Below are positions 40,601 to 49,028 of a stretch of DNA of 64,000 nucleotides, in pieces. A model generated the notes under the pieces. The model worked only from the letters and a program-made list of their open reading frames with translations. It did not search any database and had not been told where the DNA came from. How positions within the stretch are numbered: the stretch's first letter is position 1; each line of letters begins with the position of its first letter. The translations under genes and the position numbers were made by a program. The stretch comes from Pseudomonas bijieensis (GTDB lineage Bacteria > Pseudomonadota > Gammaproteobacteria > Pseudomonadales > Pseudomonadaceae), in contig NZ_CP048810.1 of the NCBI RefSeq assembly GCF_013347965.1, positions 4,897,501 through 4,961,500 of the forward strand, written 5' to 3'.

Positions 40601-42000
40601 GACCGTTAAGGCCTTCGGCGAGCATGTGCAGCAACGCCTGGTAGTGGTCGTCGTCCAGTTCGGCGTAGGGCGAGGCGCGGCGGAAGGTCTCCAGCAACGC
40701 CTGTTCCGGCCATTCCTGGCAACTGACTTCGGCGACGATCTGCTGGGCCAGTACATCCAGGGGCGCCTTGGGGATATGTAAAATGTCCAGCTCGCCACGG
40801 CGCACGCAATCGAGCAGGGCGGCGCATTCGATCAAGTCGTCACGGCTGGTGGCGAACAACCGTCCCTTGGGCGTGCCGCCCACCTGGTGTCCGGAGCGAC
40901 CGACCCGTTGCAGGAACGCCGAGATCGAACGGGGCGAAGCGATCTGGCACACCAGGTCGACATCGCCAATATCGATGCCTAGCTCCAGGGACGCGGTGGC
41001 GATCAGCACCTGCAATTGGCCGCGCTTGAGGCGCTGTTCGGCGTCGAGGCGAAACTCCTTGGCCAGGCTACCGTGATGGGCGGCTACGGCGTCTTTGCCC
41101 AGGCGCTCGCTCAGGTGCCGGCTCAGGCGTTCGGCCAGGCGCCGGGTGTTGACGAACACCAGGGTGGTGCGATGTTCCCGGGCCAGCTCGGCGAGACGGT
41201 TGTAGACCAGCTCCCAGACGTCATTGGCCATCACCGCCGAGAGCGGTACGGGCGGCACCTCGATATCCAGGTCCCGGGGGCGGGCGTGGCCGATGTCGAC
41301 GATTTCACATGTGCGTCCTTCGCCGACGAGAAAACGTGACACCGCTTCGATGGGCTTTTGCGTGGCGGACAGGCCGATGCGCACCAGCGGTTCGGCGCAC
41401 AGGGCTTGCAGGCGCTCCAGGCTCAAGGCCAAGTGACTGCCGCGCTTGCTGGCGGCGATGGCATGGATTTCGTCGACAATCACCGTGCGCGTGCTGGCGA
41501 GCATTTGCCGGCCGGAGTCGGAGCCGAGCAGCACGTAGAGCGATTCGGGCGTGGTCACCAGAATGTGCGGCGCGGTCTTGCGCATTGCCGAGCGGTCTTT
41601 TTGCGGCGTGTCGCCGGTGCGCACGGCGGTGCTGATAGGCAAGGGCGGCAAGCCCATTTTCTGCAACTGCTCGGTGATGCCGGCCAGTGGGGTTTGCAGG
41701 TTGATCTGGATATCGTTGCTCAAGGCCTTGAGCGGCGAGACATAGACCACCAGGGTCTGGTCCGGCAGGCCACCTTGTTCCAGGCCGCGATGCACCAGCT
41801 CGTCGAGCACCGCGAGAAACGCCGTCAGGGGTCTTGCCCGAACCGGTGGGCGCCGCCACCAGGGTCGAACGCCGCTGGCCGATCAACGGCCATGCCTGGG
41901 CCTGGGCGGCCGTGACCGCCGGGAAAGTCTGGCTGAACCAGGCGCGCACGGCGGGGTGAAAGCCTGCCATGGCGTGGTCGGCTGGAAGAGGCAGATTCAT
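37698..42000 (-). pseudogene. lhr: Lhr-type ATP-dependent DNA helicase with a one-base frameshift
   Basis: The gene starts at the ATG at 42000 (MNLPLPADHAMAGFHPAVRA). The Walker A region PTGSGKT is read in that frame, then at a CCCC run (plus-strand GGGG, 41828-41831) the frame breaks. The remaining 1370 residues, from LVHRGLEQGG to the end, are intact, including motif II (VIVDEIHAIAASKRGSHLAL), motif VI (QRVGRSGHQVGG) and the long C-terminal Lhr domains. Deleting one base gives a 1433-residue protein of normal Lhr length. Lhr is a 3'-5' helicase of DNA repair. Sequence error or a true mutation; the second seems less likely given the two similar cases nearby. Confidence 0.8.
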
Positions 42001-42079
42001 GGGGCAGTTATGCGGGTGGGAGGGGGAAGATGCAAGTACCGTCCGGGACCTGTGCATAACTTTGAAGTTGATACTGTCC

Positions 42080-42212
42080 CTGTGGCGAGGGGATTTATCC
42101 CCGCTGGACTGCGCAGCAGTCCCTGTAATTGCCACCTGGGTGGGTCAGATTCACCTCATTTGCTTGGTTGGGGCTGCTACGCAGCCCAGCGGGGATAAAT
42201 CCCCTCGCCACA
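42080..42212. repeat. REPIN F (GTGGCGAGGGGATTTATCCC family)
   Basis: Inverted pair CTGTGGCGAGGGGATTTATC (42080 onward) and its complement ending 42212, about 80 bases of spacer. It lies in the 368-base gap between the divergent lhr and sugar-nucleotide genes; the remaining 156 bases before the next start hold no element I recognise. Confidence 0.88.
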
Positions 42213-42368
42213 AGTCAGCGACCAGCCTTGAAAGACCGTCAAACCTGATGATCTGCACTTTACGGATGACGGTTGCGCACTAAACCCGCAAAAATGCAAC
42301 GATTCCGGCAACGCCTGTGGGCGTTGTCGACCAAATTCTTGTGCCAACAGACTGGGCCTGCTGACTTT

Positions 42369-43253
42369 ATGCGAATGCGCCTTATGTTACTGGGCGGCGG
42401 AAATGCCCTTGGGCAGGCGCTGATTCGCCTCGGTGCAGAAGAAGACATCGGTTTTCTTGCCCCCCGCCCGCCCGAAGACGGTTGGGATGCCGCGAGCCTG
42501 ACGCAACTGCTCGACGACACCCGCCCGGACGCCTTGATCAACCTGGCGTACTACTTCGACTGGTTTCAGGCCGAGGCCGTCAGCGAGCAGCGCCTGGCCG
42601 GCCAGGAGCGCGCGGTCGAGCGCCTGGCCGGGCTGTGCCAGCATCACAACATCATCTTGTTGCAACCGTCGAGCTATCGGGTGTTCGACGGCTCCCGCGC
42701 CACCGCCTACAGCGAAAAGGACGAGCCCGTGCCTTTGGGCCTACGCGGCCAGGCGTTGTGGCGGATCGAGCAAAGTGTGCGCGCCACCTGCCCGCAGCAT
42801 GTGCTGCTGCGTTTCGGCTGGCTGCTGGACGACAGCGCCGACGGCATCCTCGGACGTTTCCTGGCCCGGGCCGAGCAGCCTGAAGAGCTACTGCTGGCGG
42901 ATGACCGGCGGGGTAATCCAACGCCGGTGGACGATGCCGCGCGGGTGATCATCTCGGTGCTCAAGCAACTCGATTGCGCCGCGCCGCTGTGGGGCACCTA
43001 CCATTACGCCGGCCACGAGGCGACCACGCCGCTGGCACTGGGCCAGGCGATCCTCACCGAAGCCCGCGCCCTGCATCCCCTGGCAATTGAGTCGCCCACC
43101 CCCCAGGCCCACGCCGCACGGCCGGACGCGGCGGAAGAACCGCAGCACGCGGTCCTGGCCTGCAAGAAAATTCTGCACACTTTCGGGATCAAGCCCCGCG
43201 CCTGGCGCGCGGCACTCCCGGGCTTACTGGATAGGTTTTATCGTCATGGCTGA
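42369..43253 (+). CDS. Sugar nucleotide-binding/RmlD-like NAD(P) reductase
   Basis: A 294-residue protein from the ATG at 42369 (MRMRLMLLGGGNALGQALIR). The first in-frame ATG is 96 bases earlier, but the nucleotide-binding MLLGGGNALGQ motif must sit at the N-terminus. The fold is that of dTDP-4-dehydrorhamnose reductase (LINLAYYFDWFQAEAV, LQPSSYRVFDGS). Substrate not determined. Its stop lies 8 bases inside the next gene. The pair is also found next to oprG in P. aeruginosa. Confidence 0.85.
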   Translation: MRMRLMLLGGGNALGQALIRLGAEEDIGFLAPRPPEDGWDAASLTQLLDDTRPDALINLAYYFDWFQAEAVSEQRLAGQERAVERLAGLCQHHNIILLQPSSYRVFDGSRATAYSEKDEPVPLGLRGQALWRIEQSVRATCPQHVLLRFGWLLDDSADGILGRFLARAEQPEELLLADDRRGNPTPVDDAARVIISVLKQLDCAAPLWGTYHYAGHEATTPLALGQAILTEARALHPLAIESPTPQAHAARPDAAEEPQHAVLACKKILHTFGIKPRAWRAALPGLLDRFYRHG

Positions 43254-44175
43254 AGGCCCTGTTTTAATCACTGGCGGCGCGGGTTTCATTGGTTCGCACC
43301 TGACCGACGCCTTGCTCGCCAAGGGACATTCGGTACGCATCCTCGATGACCTGTCCACCGGCAAGCGCAGCAACCTGCCGCTGGACAACCCGGCGGTCGA
43401 ACTGATCGAGGGCGATGTCGCCGATGCCGCACTCGTGGCCCGGGCCATGGCCGGTTGCAGCGCGGTGGCGCACCTGGCGGCGGTGGCCTCGGTGCAGGCT
43501 TCGGTGGACGACCCGGTGCGCACCCACCAGAGCAACTTCATCGGCACCCTGAACGTTTGCGAGGCCATGCGCCAGGCCGGCGTGAAACGGGTGCTGTTCG
43601 CCTCCAGCGCAGCGGTTTATGGCAACAACGGCGAAGGCGAGTCCATCGACGAGGACACGCCCAAGGCCCCGCTCACGCCGTATGCCTCGGACAAGCTGGC
43701 CAGCGAGTTCTACCTGGACTTCTATCGCCGCCAGCACGCCCTGGAGCCGGTGGTGTTTCGCTTCTTCAACATCTACGGCCCGCGCCAGGATCCGTCCTCG
43801 CCGTACTCCGGGGTCATCAGCATCTTCAGCGAACGGGCACAGAAAGGCCTGCCGATCACTGTGTTCGGCGACGGCGAGCAAACCCGGGATTTTGTCTATG
43901 TCGAAGATTTGGTGGACTTGCTGGTGCAGGCCATCGAGAAGCCCGAGGTGGAAGTGGGCGCGGTGAACGTCGGCTGGAACCAGGCCACGACCCTCAAGCA
44001 GATGCTCCAGGCCCTGGCCGCCGTGGTGGGCGACCTGCCACCGATCAGCTACGGCCCGGCGCGCTCCGGCGACATCCGTCATTCGCGGGCTGACAATCGC
44101 CGCCTCTTGGAACGCTTCAGCTTTCCAGCGCAAACGCCGATGAGCGTGGGGCTGGCGCGGCTGCTGGGACGCTGA
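43246..44175 (+). CDS. NAD-dependent epimerase/dehydratase (UDP-sugar 4-epimerase-like)
   Basis: A 309-residue short-chain dehydrogenase/reductase of the extended type. Start is the ATG at 43246 (MAEGPVLITGGAGFIGSHLT), with the nucleotide-binding GGAGFIG. The catalytic YxxxK is seen as PYASDKLASEFYL and the active-site serine in FASSAAVYGNNG. FFNIYGPRQDPSSPYSGVIS follows the GalE/WbpP-type pattern. It likely acts on a nucleotide sugar for surface polysaccharide; the substrate is not clear. Confidence 0.88.
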   Translation: MAEGPVLITGGAGFIGSHLTDALLAKGHSVRILDDLSTGKRSNLPLDNPAVELIEGDVADAALVARAMAGCSAVAHLAAVASVQASVDDPVRTHQSNFIGTLNVCEAMRQAGVKRVLFASSAAVYGNNGEGESIDEDTPKAPLTPYASDKLASEFYLDFYRRQHALEPVVFRFFNIYGPRQDPSSPYSGVISIFSERAQKGLPITVFGDGEQTRDFVYVEDLVDLLVQAIEKPEVEVGAVNVGWNQATTLKQMLQALAAVVGDLPPISYGPARSGDIRHSRADNRRLLERFSFPAQTPMSVGLARLLGR

Positions 44176-44194
44176 GTTTCACAGTCCCACAAAT

Positions 44195-44219
44195 AAGGCG
44201 CCTTTCGGGGCGCCTTTTT
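44195..44219 (+). terminator. Intrinsic terminator after the epimerase
   Basis: AAGGCGCC (44195-44202) and GGCGCCTT (44209-44216) form an 8-bp stem; T-tract follows. Confidence 0.85.
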
Positions 44220-44238
44220 CGTGAGTCATGCATCGCCT

Positions 44239-44336
44239 CTGTGGCGAGGGAGCTTGCTCCCGCTGGACTGCGAAGCAGGCCCAAAGCATTTGCGACCGCT
44301 TCGCGCTCGAGCGGGAGCAAGCTCCCTCGCCACAGG
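44239..44336. repeat. REPIN G (GTGGCGAGGGAGCTTG family)
   Basis: Inverted pair GTGGCGAGGGAGCTTGCTCC (44241 onward) and its complement ending 44336, between the epimerase gene and the convergent oprG. Confidence 0.88.
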
Positions 44337-44367
44337 GTGTGTTGTCTCTTTGCGATGGTGCGCGGGC

Positions 44368-45066
44368 TTAGAACTTGTAGCCCAACCCCACCATGTAGAT
44401 CCACGGATCCACATCGACATTCACCTTGGCCCGGGTCCCGCCGGCCACGGCGTTGTTGTCCACATATGCAGTGGTGTCGATGTCGATGTAGCGAACCTGG
44501 CCGTTGATCATGATGTTGTCGGTCAACATGTAGTCCGCGCCCACTTGCCACGCCATGCCCCAGCTGTTGCTTGCGCGAAAGTTGCTGAAGCCGTTGGCGC
44601 TGGCTTCGCTGCCGACGTGTTCGTCGTAGATCCAGGTGTAGTTGATGCCGGCGCCGACATAAGGCTGGAACGCCGACTTGGCGTCGAGCGGATAGTAGAC
44701 CAGGCTCAGGGTTGGCGGCAGGTGCTTGAGGGTGCCGAGCTTGTTGTTGGCCGCGCCCAAGGCGGTGCCTTTGATCTTCACGTCGTGCTCGAACGGCGAG
44801 GCCGCCAGCAGTTCGATCCCCAGGTTGTTGGTGATCATGTAGGCGAAGTTCAGGCCCAGTTGCGTGTCGCTGCTCATGGTCGCCTTGCCGCCCAGGTCGG
44901 CACCGGCCAGCGGGCCACGGTCGACTTTGACGCTGGAACTGTCGGCCTCTGGATTGACGGTAATGGCACCGGCGCGAACGATGATGTCGCCAGCGGTGTG
45001 GGCCTGGGCGAGTGGGACGGCGAGCGCGAGGGCGACGAGGGAAGCGCTGAGCAAGGACTTGTGCAT
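44368..45066 (-). CDS. oprG: Outer membrane protein OprG (OmpW family)
   Basis: A 232-residue protein from the ATG at 45066 (MHKSLLSASLVALALAVPLA), with a Sec signal peptide cleaved near AQA-HTAGD. It has the OmpW pattern (TLKHLPPTLSLVYYPLD, FQPYVGAGINYTWIYDE) and ends with phenylalanine, the outer membrane insertion signal. It forms an 8-stranded barrel for small hydrophobic molecules. An Anr-type box lies 64-77 bases upstream, consistent with anaerobic or iron-dependent control known for P. aeruginosa OprG. Confidence 0.92.
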   Translation of the reverse strand: MHKSLLSASLVALALAVPLAQAHTAGDIIVRAGAITVNPEADSSSVKVDRGPLAGADLGGKATMSSDTQLGLNFAYMITNNLGIELLAASPFEHDVKIKGTALGAANNKLGTLKHLPPTLSLVYYPLDAKSAFQPYVGAGINYTWIYDEHVGSEASANGFSNFRASNSWGMAWQVGADYMLTDNIMINGQVRYIDIDTTAYVDNNAVAGGTRAKVNVDVDPWIYMVGLGYKF

Positions 45067-45101
45067 GGGGGCTCCAGAGGACATTTCAAAATTGATGTCC
45101 T

Positions 45102-45143
45102 ATGGTACGAAGCCGTCTGGGCAGGTCTTTTGACTCAGCTCAA
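45102..45143 (-). promoter_or_regulatory. Candidate Anr/FNR box and -10 for oprG
   Basis: TTGAC-TCAG-CTCAA at 45130-45143 matches 8 of 10 conserved positions of TTGAT-N4-ATCAA. On the minus strand a TACCAT (-10) occupies 45102-45107, which puts the box centre about 41 bp before the predicted start, the normal class II activator position. Confidence 0.6.
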
Positions 45144-45171
45144 TGAAAGTGTGATGAGCATTCAAGGGCCC

Positions 45172-45256
45172 CATCGCGAGCAGGCTCGCTCCCACAGTCG
45201 ACCGAGTTTTTTCAGAAGCAATCCGGTCCAATGTGGGAGCGAGCCTGCTCGCGATA
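45172..45256. repeat. REPIN H (GTGGGAGCGAGC family)
   Basis: Inverted pair, first copy 45172-45195 and second 45232-45256, upstream of oprG and downstream of the DUF3299 gene. Confidence 0.88.
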
Positions 45257-45288
45257 GCTATTTCATTGCCAACACATCACCACCAGAT

Positions 45289-45807
45289 TCACTCCGGCAG
45301 CTCATACACATAAATCTTCTGCGCCTCCATCTGATACCCGGCATCCGCCAGTTCGCTGGTGGACGGCTTGACCTGCATCGGCCCCTCGACCCAGTACGGC
45401 TGGTACAACTCGTCGAGCTTGACCCCGACCTCGCTTTTCACATGCACGATCTGATTGGACGGCGGTGGCGGTACGTGGATGCAGGCGCCGAAGTACGGCA
45501 CCAGCAAGAAGTCCGTGGTGCGGCCTTCCTCGCTGACTTCCAGCGGCACGATGTAGCCCGGCAGACGAATCTGCTGGCCGTCGAGAGCCTTGACCACCGG
45601 GGCGTTGGGCAGGTCCTGCTTGGCCGCTGGCGCGGATTCGGCGGCCAACGCGTCACCCATCTTCGACAGGTCGTGCAGCGGGGTCATGTTCGGCACTTCC
45701 GGCGGCGCGTCTGGCGGGATCATTTCCGACCAGGCCAAGTCCCTCGGCTCGGCCGCCCACAGCGGCAGGGCGACTATCAACAACAGCGCAAGCAGGGCGC
45801 GGGGCAT
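45289..45807 (-). CDS. DUF3299 family exported protein
   Basis: A 172-residue protein from the ATG at 45807 with AGGA 8 bases ahead (MPRALLALLLIVALPLWAAE); a second ATG at 45822 overlaps the permease stop and is possible. It has a signal peptide, and DUF3299 features (RLPGYIVPLEVSEEGRTTDF, LVPYFGACIHVPPPPSNQIV). The CIHVPPP cysteine/histidine could bind metal. Last gene of the zrgA-ABC group; a periplasmic accessory role is inferred from position. Confidence 0.85.
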   Translation of the reverse strand: MPRALLALLLIVALPLWAAEPRDLAWSEMIPPDAPPEVPNMTPLHDLSKMGDALAAESAPAAKQDLPNAPVVKALDGQQIRLPGYIVPLEVSEEGRTTDFLLVPYFGACIHVPPPPSNQIVHVKSEVGVKLDELYQPYWVEGPMQVKPSTSELADAGYQMEAQKIYVYELPE

Positions 45808-45818
45808 TTTCACTGTCC

Positions 45819-47084
45819 TCATAAACGGATCGACAGGCCATCGGCCAACGATTGGCGATAGGCGCGCCAGGCGGGCACGCTGCCCATCAGCAGGGCGGCG
45901 AGCAGGATGCCAGCCATGAGCGTCCATTCATATTCGCTGGGCCAACCCAGCGGCAAGTACAAACCGTAGGCCGACTGCACGTAACCCTGGGCGGCGGCGA
46001 TGCCGATGTACAGCAAGGCCAGTCCGGAGACGACCCCGGCCAGGGCCAGGGCAAAGGCTTCGAGCACCAGCAGCGTCGCGATGTGCCACGGTCGCGCGCC
46101 CACCGAACGCAGGATCGCCATTTCCCGGCGGCGTTCGTTGAGGCTGGTGAGGATCGCCGTGAGCATGCCGATCAACCCGGTCAGCACCACGAACAACGAA
46201 ATCACGAACAAGGCTTTTTCCGCCGTGCCCATCAGGCTCCACAACTCTTGCAGCGCCACGCCCGGCAGGATCGCCAGCAACGGTTCGCCGCGGAACTCGT
46301 TGATCTCGCGCTGCAAGGCAAAGGTGGAAATCTTGCTGTTGAGGCCGAGCATGAATGCCGTGATCGCTTGGGGCGTAAGGTCCATGTTGCGGGCCTGGTC
46401 GGCGCTGATGCGGCCATTGCCCTGGGCCGGCACGCCGTTCTTCCAGTCGATGTGGATCGCCTCCATGCCACCGAGGCTGATGTGCAGCGTACGGTCCACC
46501 GGCGTACCGGTGCGCTTGAGGATGCCGACCACGGTGAAGGGCTTGTCGTCATGCTTGACCAGGCTGATCGCCGCCACGCCGTGGGCCAGCACCAGTTTGT
46601 CGCCGAGCTTGTAATGCAGTGCCTCGGCCACTTCGGCGCCGAGCACCACTTCGAAAGGGTCGCTGGCGAAAGCCCGGCCATCGGCCAATTCCAGGTGTTG
46701 CTGGCGACCGTACTGGTAGTGTTCGAAGTAGGCCTCGGTGGTGCCCATCACTCGATAACCACGATGAGAATCGCCGAGAGACATGGGGATCGCCCACTTC
46801 ACTTTCGGGTTGCTGGCGAAGTGTTCGAAGCTGTCCCAGCGGATATTGTTGGTGGCGTTGCCGATGCGAAACACCGAATACAGCAGCAGGTTTACCGAAC
46901 CGGAGCGCGCACCGACGATCAGGTCGGTGCCGCTGATGGTGCTGGCGAAACTGGCCCGCGCCTCGGTGCGCACCCGTTCCACCGCCAGCAGCAGGCACAC
47001 CGACAGGGCGATGGCGAAAGCGGTGAGGATCGCAGTGAAGCGGCGGTTCGCCAGGCTGGCCATGGCTAGACGGAACAAATACAT
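45819..47084 (-). CDS. ABC transporter permease, MacB/FtsX-like
   Basis: A 421-residue inner membrane protein. It has one N-terminal transmembrane helix (FTAILTAFAIALSVCLLLAV), a large periplasmic MacB-type domain and three C-terminal helices of the FtsX permease domain. It pairs with the ATPase encoded 1 base upstream. The tail overlaps a possible start of the DUF3299 gene. Such transporters move lipoproteins, peptides or act mechanically. Export of a metal-related substrate is only suggested by the zrgA neighbour. Confidence 0.87.
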   Translation of the reverse strand: MYLFRLAMASLANRRFTAILTAFAIALSVCLLLAVERVRTEARASFASTISGTDLIVGARSGSVNLLLYSVFRIGNATNNIRWDSFEHFASNPKVKWAIPMSLGDSHRGYRVMGTTEAYFEHYQYGRQQHLELADGRAFASDPFEVVLGAEVAEALHYKLGDKLVLAHGVAAISLVKHDDKPFTVVGILKRTGTPVDRTLHISLGGMEAIHIDWKNGVPAQGNGRISADQARNMDLTPQAITAFMLGLNSKISTFALQREINEFRGEPLLAILPGVALQELWSLMGTAEKALFVISLFVVLTGLIGMLTAILTSLNERRREMAILRSVGARPWHIATLLVLEAFALALAGVVSGLALLYIGIAAAQGYVQSAYGLYLPLGWPSEYEWTLMAGILLAALLMGSVPAWRAYRQSLADGLSIRL

Positions 47085-47085
47085 C

Positions 47086-47796
47086 TCAGACCTCGAGTGG
47101 CGTGGCGGCGCGATTGAGATCGGCCAGCGACAGGTTGCGGTCGAACAGCGGTGCCAGGCTCTGGTCGTGGCTGACGAACAACAGGCTCGAGCCGGCCTCG
47201 CGGCATTCGGCGAACAACAACCGCAGGAAGTTTTCCCGGGCGTCGTAGTCCAGGGCCGAGGTTGGTTCGTCGGCGATCACCAGTTCCGGTTGGCCGATCA
47301 ATGCCCGGGCGGCGGCGACCCGTTGTTGCTGGCCGATGGACAACGAGTCGGCGCGGCGCCCCAGCAGGCTTGGATCGGTCAGCCCCAGGTGCGCCAGCAG
47401 TGTGGCGGCGGCTTGATCGACGCTGCCGTGACGCTGGATGGCCCGTTCTGCACGGAGCTTGGAAAAGTGGCAGGGCAGCTCGACGTTCTCCCGTACGGAG
47501 AGAAACGGCAGCAGGTTGAATTGCTGGAAGATGTAGCCGGTGTGGTCGACGCGAAAGCGGTCGCGGCGGCCGGCGCCCAGTTCGCTGAGCTCCTGGCCGA
47601 GCAGGCGGATGCTGCCGCGATCCGGCGTTTGCACTCCGCCCAGAAGCCCCAGCAGCGTGGTCTTGCCGCTGCCGCTCGGGCCCTTGAGGAACAAGGTTTC
47701 ACCCGCTTCCAGGCGAAACGCCGGGATATCCAGCAACGGCGGATGCCCGGGCCAACTGAAGCCCAGGTCGGAAAGTTCGATGAGTGCTTGGGTCAT
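47086..47796 (-). CDS. ABC transporter ATP-binding protein, LolD/MacB-like
   Basis: A 236-residue ATPase from the ATG at 47796 (MTQALIELSDLGFSWPGHPP). Motifs: Walker A GPSGSGKTT, signature LSIGQQQRVAAARAL, Walker B LVIADEPTSALD and switch LLFVSHD. One base separates it from the permease gene. A REPIN stands between it and zrgA upstream. Confidence 0.92.
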   Translation of the reverse strand: MTQALIELSDLGFSWPGHPPLLDIPAFRLEAGETLFLKGPSGSGKTTLLGLLGGVQTPDRGSIRLLGQELSELGAGRRDRFRVDHTGYIFQQFNLLPFLSVRENVELPCHFSKLRAERAIQRHGSVDQAAATLLAHLGLTDPSLLGRRADSLSIGQQQRVAAARALIGQPELVIADEPTSALDYDARENFLRLLFAECREAGSSLLFVSHDQSLAPLFDRNLSLADLNRAATPLEV

Positions 47797-47823
47797 GGTT
47801 GTGATTTCAAGGTAATGGAGCAC

Positions 47824-47913
47824 CTGTGGGAGCGAGCCTGCTCGCGAAGCGGTGTGTCAGGCGACATCTGGGCTGAATGTGCCGGCCTCATCGCGAGCAG
47901 GCTCGCTCCCACA
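47824..47913. repeat. REPIN I (GTGGGAGCGAGC family)
   Basis: Inverted pair, first copy 47824-47847 and complement 47890-47913, in the gap between zrgA and the ABC ATPase gene. Confidence 0.88.
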
Positions 47914-47974
47914 CTGGATCTATGTTGCCCACATTTGTGCTCGCAACCGGTCAACGGTGTGGGCTTCGGTGGAG

Positions 47975-48550
47975 TCAGAACTTCAGGGCAGGTGCCTGGG
48001 CCGTCATTTCCCCGCCTTGCTGGCCGCTCGGGCCGATCAGTTGCACCAGGATTTTCTGGGTGGCGGGGAATTCCTTGAACAGTGGTGCCAGGTCCAGATG
48101 GGTCAAGGAACCAGGCGCGACGCAGCGGAACCGGTATTGAGCGTGGATTTCGCTGTGTTCGTGGTGCTCGTCGCCATCCTCGTCGGCAGGCTCTTCGTGG
48201 TCCGGTTCGTCACCGAACAATGGGCTTTTTAGCACCTTCTGCTCCAGGGTGCATTTGGCATCGGCCAGATTGATCAGCGCCGCCGGCTTCTCCAGCTTCG
48301 CCCGGACAGCGGCCACCTTGGCTTTGTCGGCGGCGCTGGTGGCGGCGTGTTCGAAGCCCACCAGATTCATCGCCGGGCTTTCCAGTTCCAGCTCCAGGAT
48401 CTCGCCGTCCAGCGAGGCGTTGAGGCGGGCGACCCCGTGCTCATGGGCGCCGAGACTGCCGTGCTCATGATCGTGGTCATGCTCGGCAGCCGCGTGAGCG
48501 ACAGCCAATGGCAGCAGGGCGAACGGCAAAGCGAGAAGCAGACGACGCAT
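47975..48550 (-). CDS. zrgA: ZrgA/DUF2796 family histidine-rich periplasmic protein
   Basis: A 191-residue protein from the ATG at 48550 (MRRLLLALPFALLPLAVAHA, signal peptide). Two metal-binding histidine clusters are visible: HDHDHEHGSLGAHEHG right after the cleavage site, and DGDEHHEHSEIH further on. DUF2796 proteins are zinc-uptake related (ZrgA of Vibrio). The Zur-like palindrome at 48578-48595 lies 28-45 bases upstream. Genes for an ABC transporter and DUF3299 follow on the same strand, as in P. aeruginosa PA4063-PA4066. Confidence 0.85.
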   Translation of the reverse strand: MRRLLLALPFALLPLAVAHAAAEHDHDHEHGSLGAHEHGVARLNASLDGEILELELESPAMNLVGFEHAATSAADKAKVAAVRAKLEKPAALINLADAKCTLEQKVLKSPLFGDEPDHEEPADEDGDEHHEHSEIHAQYRFRCVAPGSLTHLDLAPLFKEFPATQKILVQLIGPSGQQGGEMTAQAPALKF

Positions 48551-48577
48551 GACGAGTCTCCAGAAAGTACAAATTGT

Positions 48578-48595
48578 GTTATGTAATCTTATAAC
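48578..48595 (-). promoter_or_regulatory. Candidate Zur-type operator upstream of zrgA
   Basis: GTTATGTAATCTTATAAC is an imperfect palindrome with perfect GTTAT/ATAAC ends, like gamma-proteobacterial Zur sites (GTTATA...TATAAC). Centred about 36 bases before the zrgA start. Confidence 0.5.
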
Positions 48596-48680
48596 GAAAG
48601 TGCGCAGAGTTTGACCGTCTGCTTGGCGTCGCGCAAGGCCCATGGGAGCATGCGTACATGAAATATTCAGGAGCACGGTG

Positions 48681-49028
48681 ATGTTGCGGATACGCGGAAC
48701 CGTCGGCGATTGGCCGGTGGACTTGTCGATCGAAATGGATGAGGGCGACTGGGCGCAGCTCGGCGCGCAGTTGCAAGCGGCCAAGCTCGACAGCACGGCA
48801 ACGCCTGCGGCCAAACCGGCCAATCAGGACGATGCCCAGTGGCAGATCGCCAAGGAACTGCTGCGCAAGGCCGGGCAACTGAGTGGCCCGGACCTGCTGG
48901 AACAGCTTGAAGGCCTGACCGGCAGCGCCTCGGCGGGCAAGCGCCTGTTGGTGCGCCTGCGCCACTGTGCCGAGGTCAAGGTGCTGAGCGGCGCCGATAC
49001 GCCGCTCTACAGTTGGGTCGGGGCCTAG
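48681..49028 (+). CDS. Conserved hypothetical protein
   Basis: A 115-residue protein from the ATG at 48681 with AGGAG 7 bases before (MLRIRGTVGDWPVDLSIEMD). No signal or membrane segment. The N-terminal half looks like a small beta domain, the C-terminal half helical (QIAKELLRKAGQLSGPDLLE). Function unknown; a similar gene occurs at this site in P. aeruginosa. The stop TAG (49026-49028) lies in the first bases of a MITE-like repeat. Confidence 0.75.
   Translation: MLRIRGTVGDWPVDLSIEMDEGDWAQLGAQLQAAKLDSTATPAAKPANQDDAQWQIAKELLRKAGQLSGPDLLEQLEGLTGSASAGKRLLVRLRHCAEVKVLSGADTPLYSWVGA

Noticed and set aside
43087..43245. Longer start for the epimerase gene
   Set aside because: The added residues are read out of the preceding gene; the GGAGFIGS motif is at the N-terminus only with the 43246 start.
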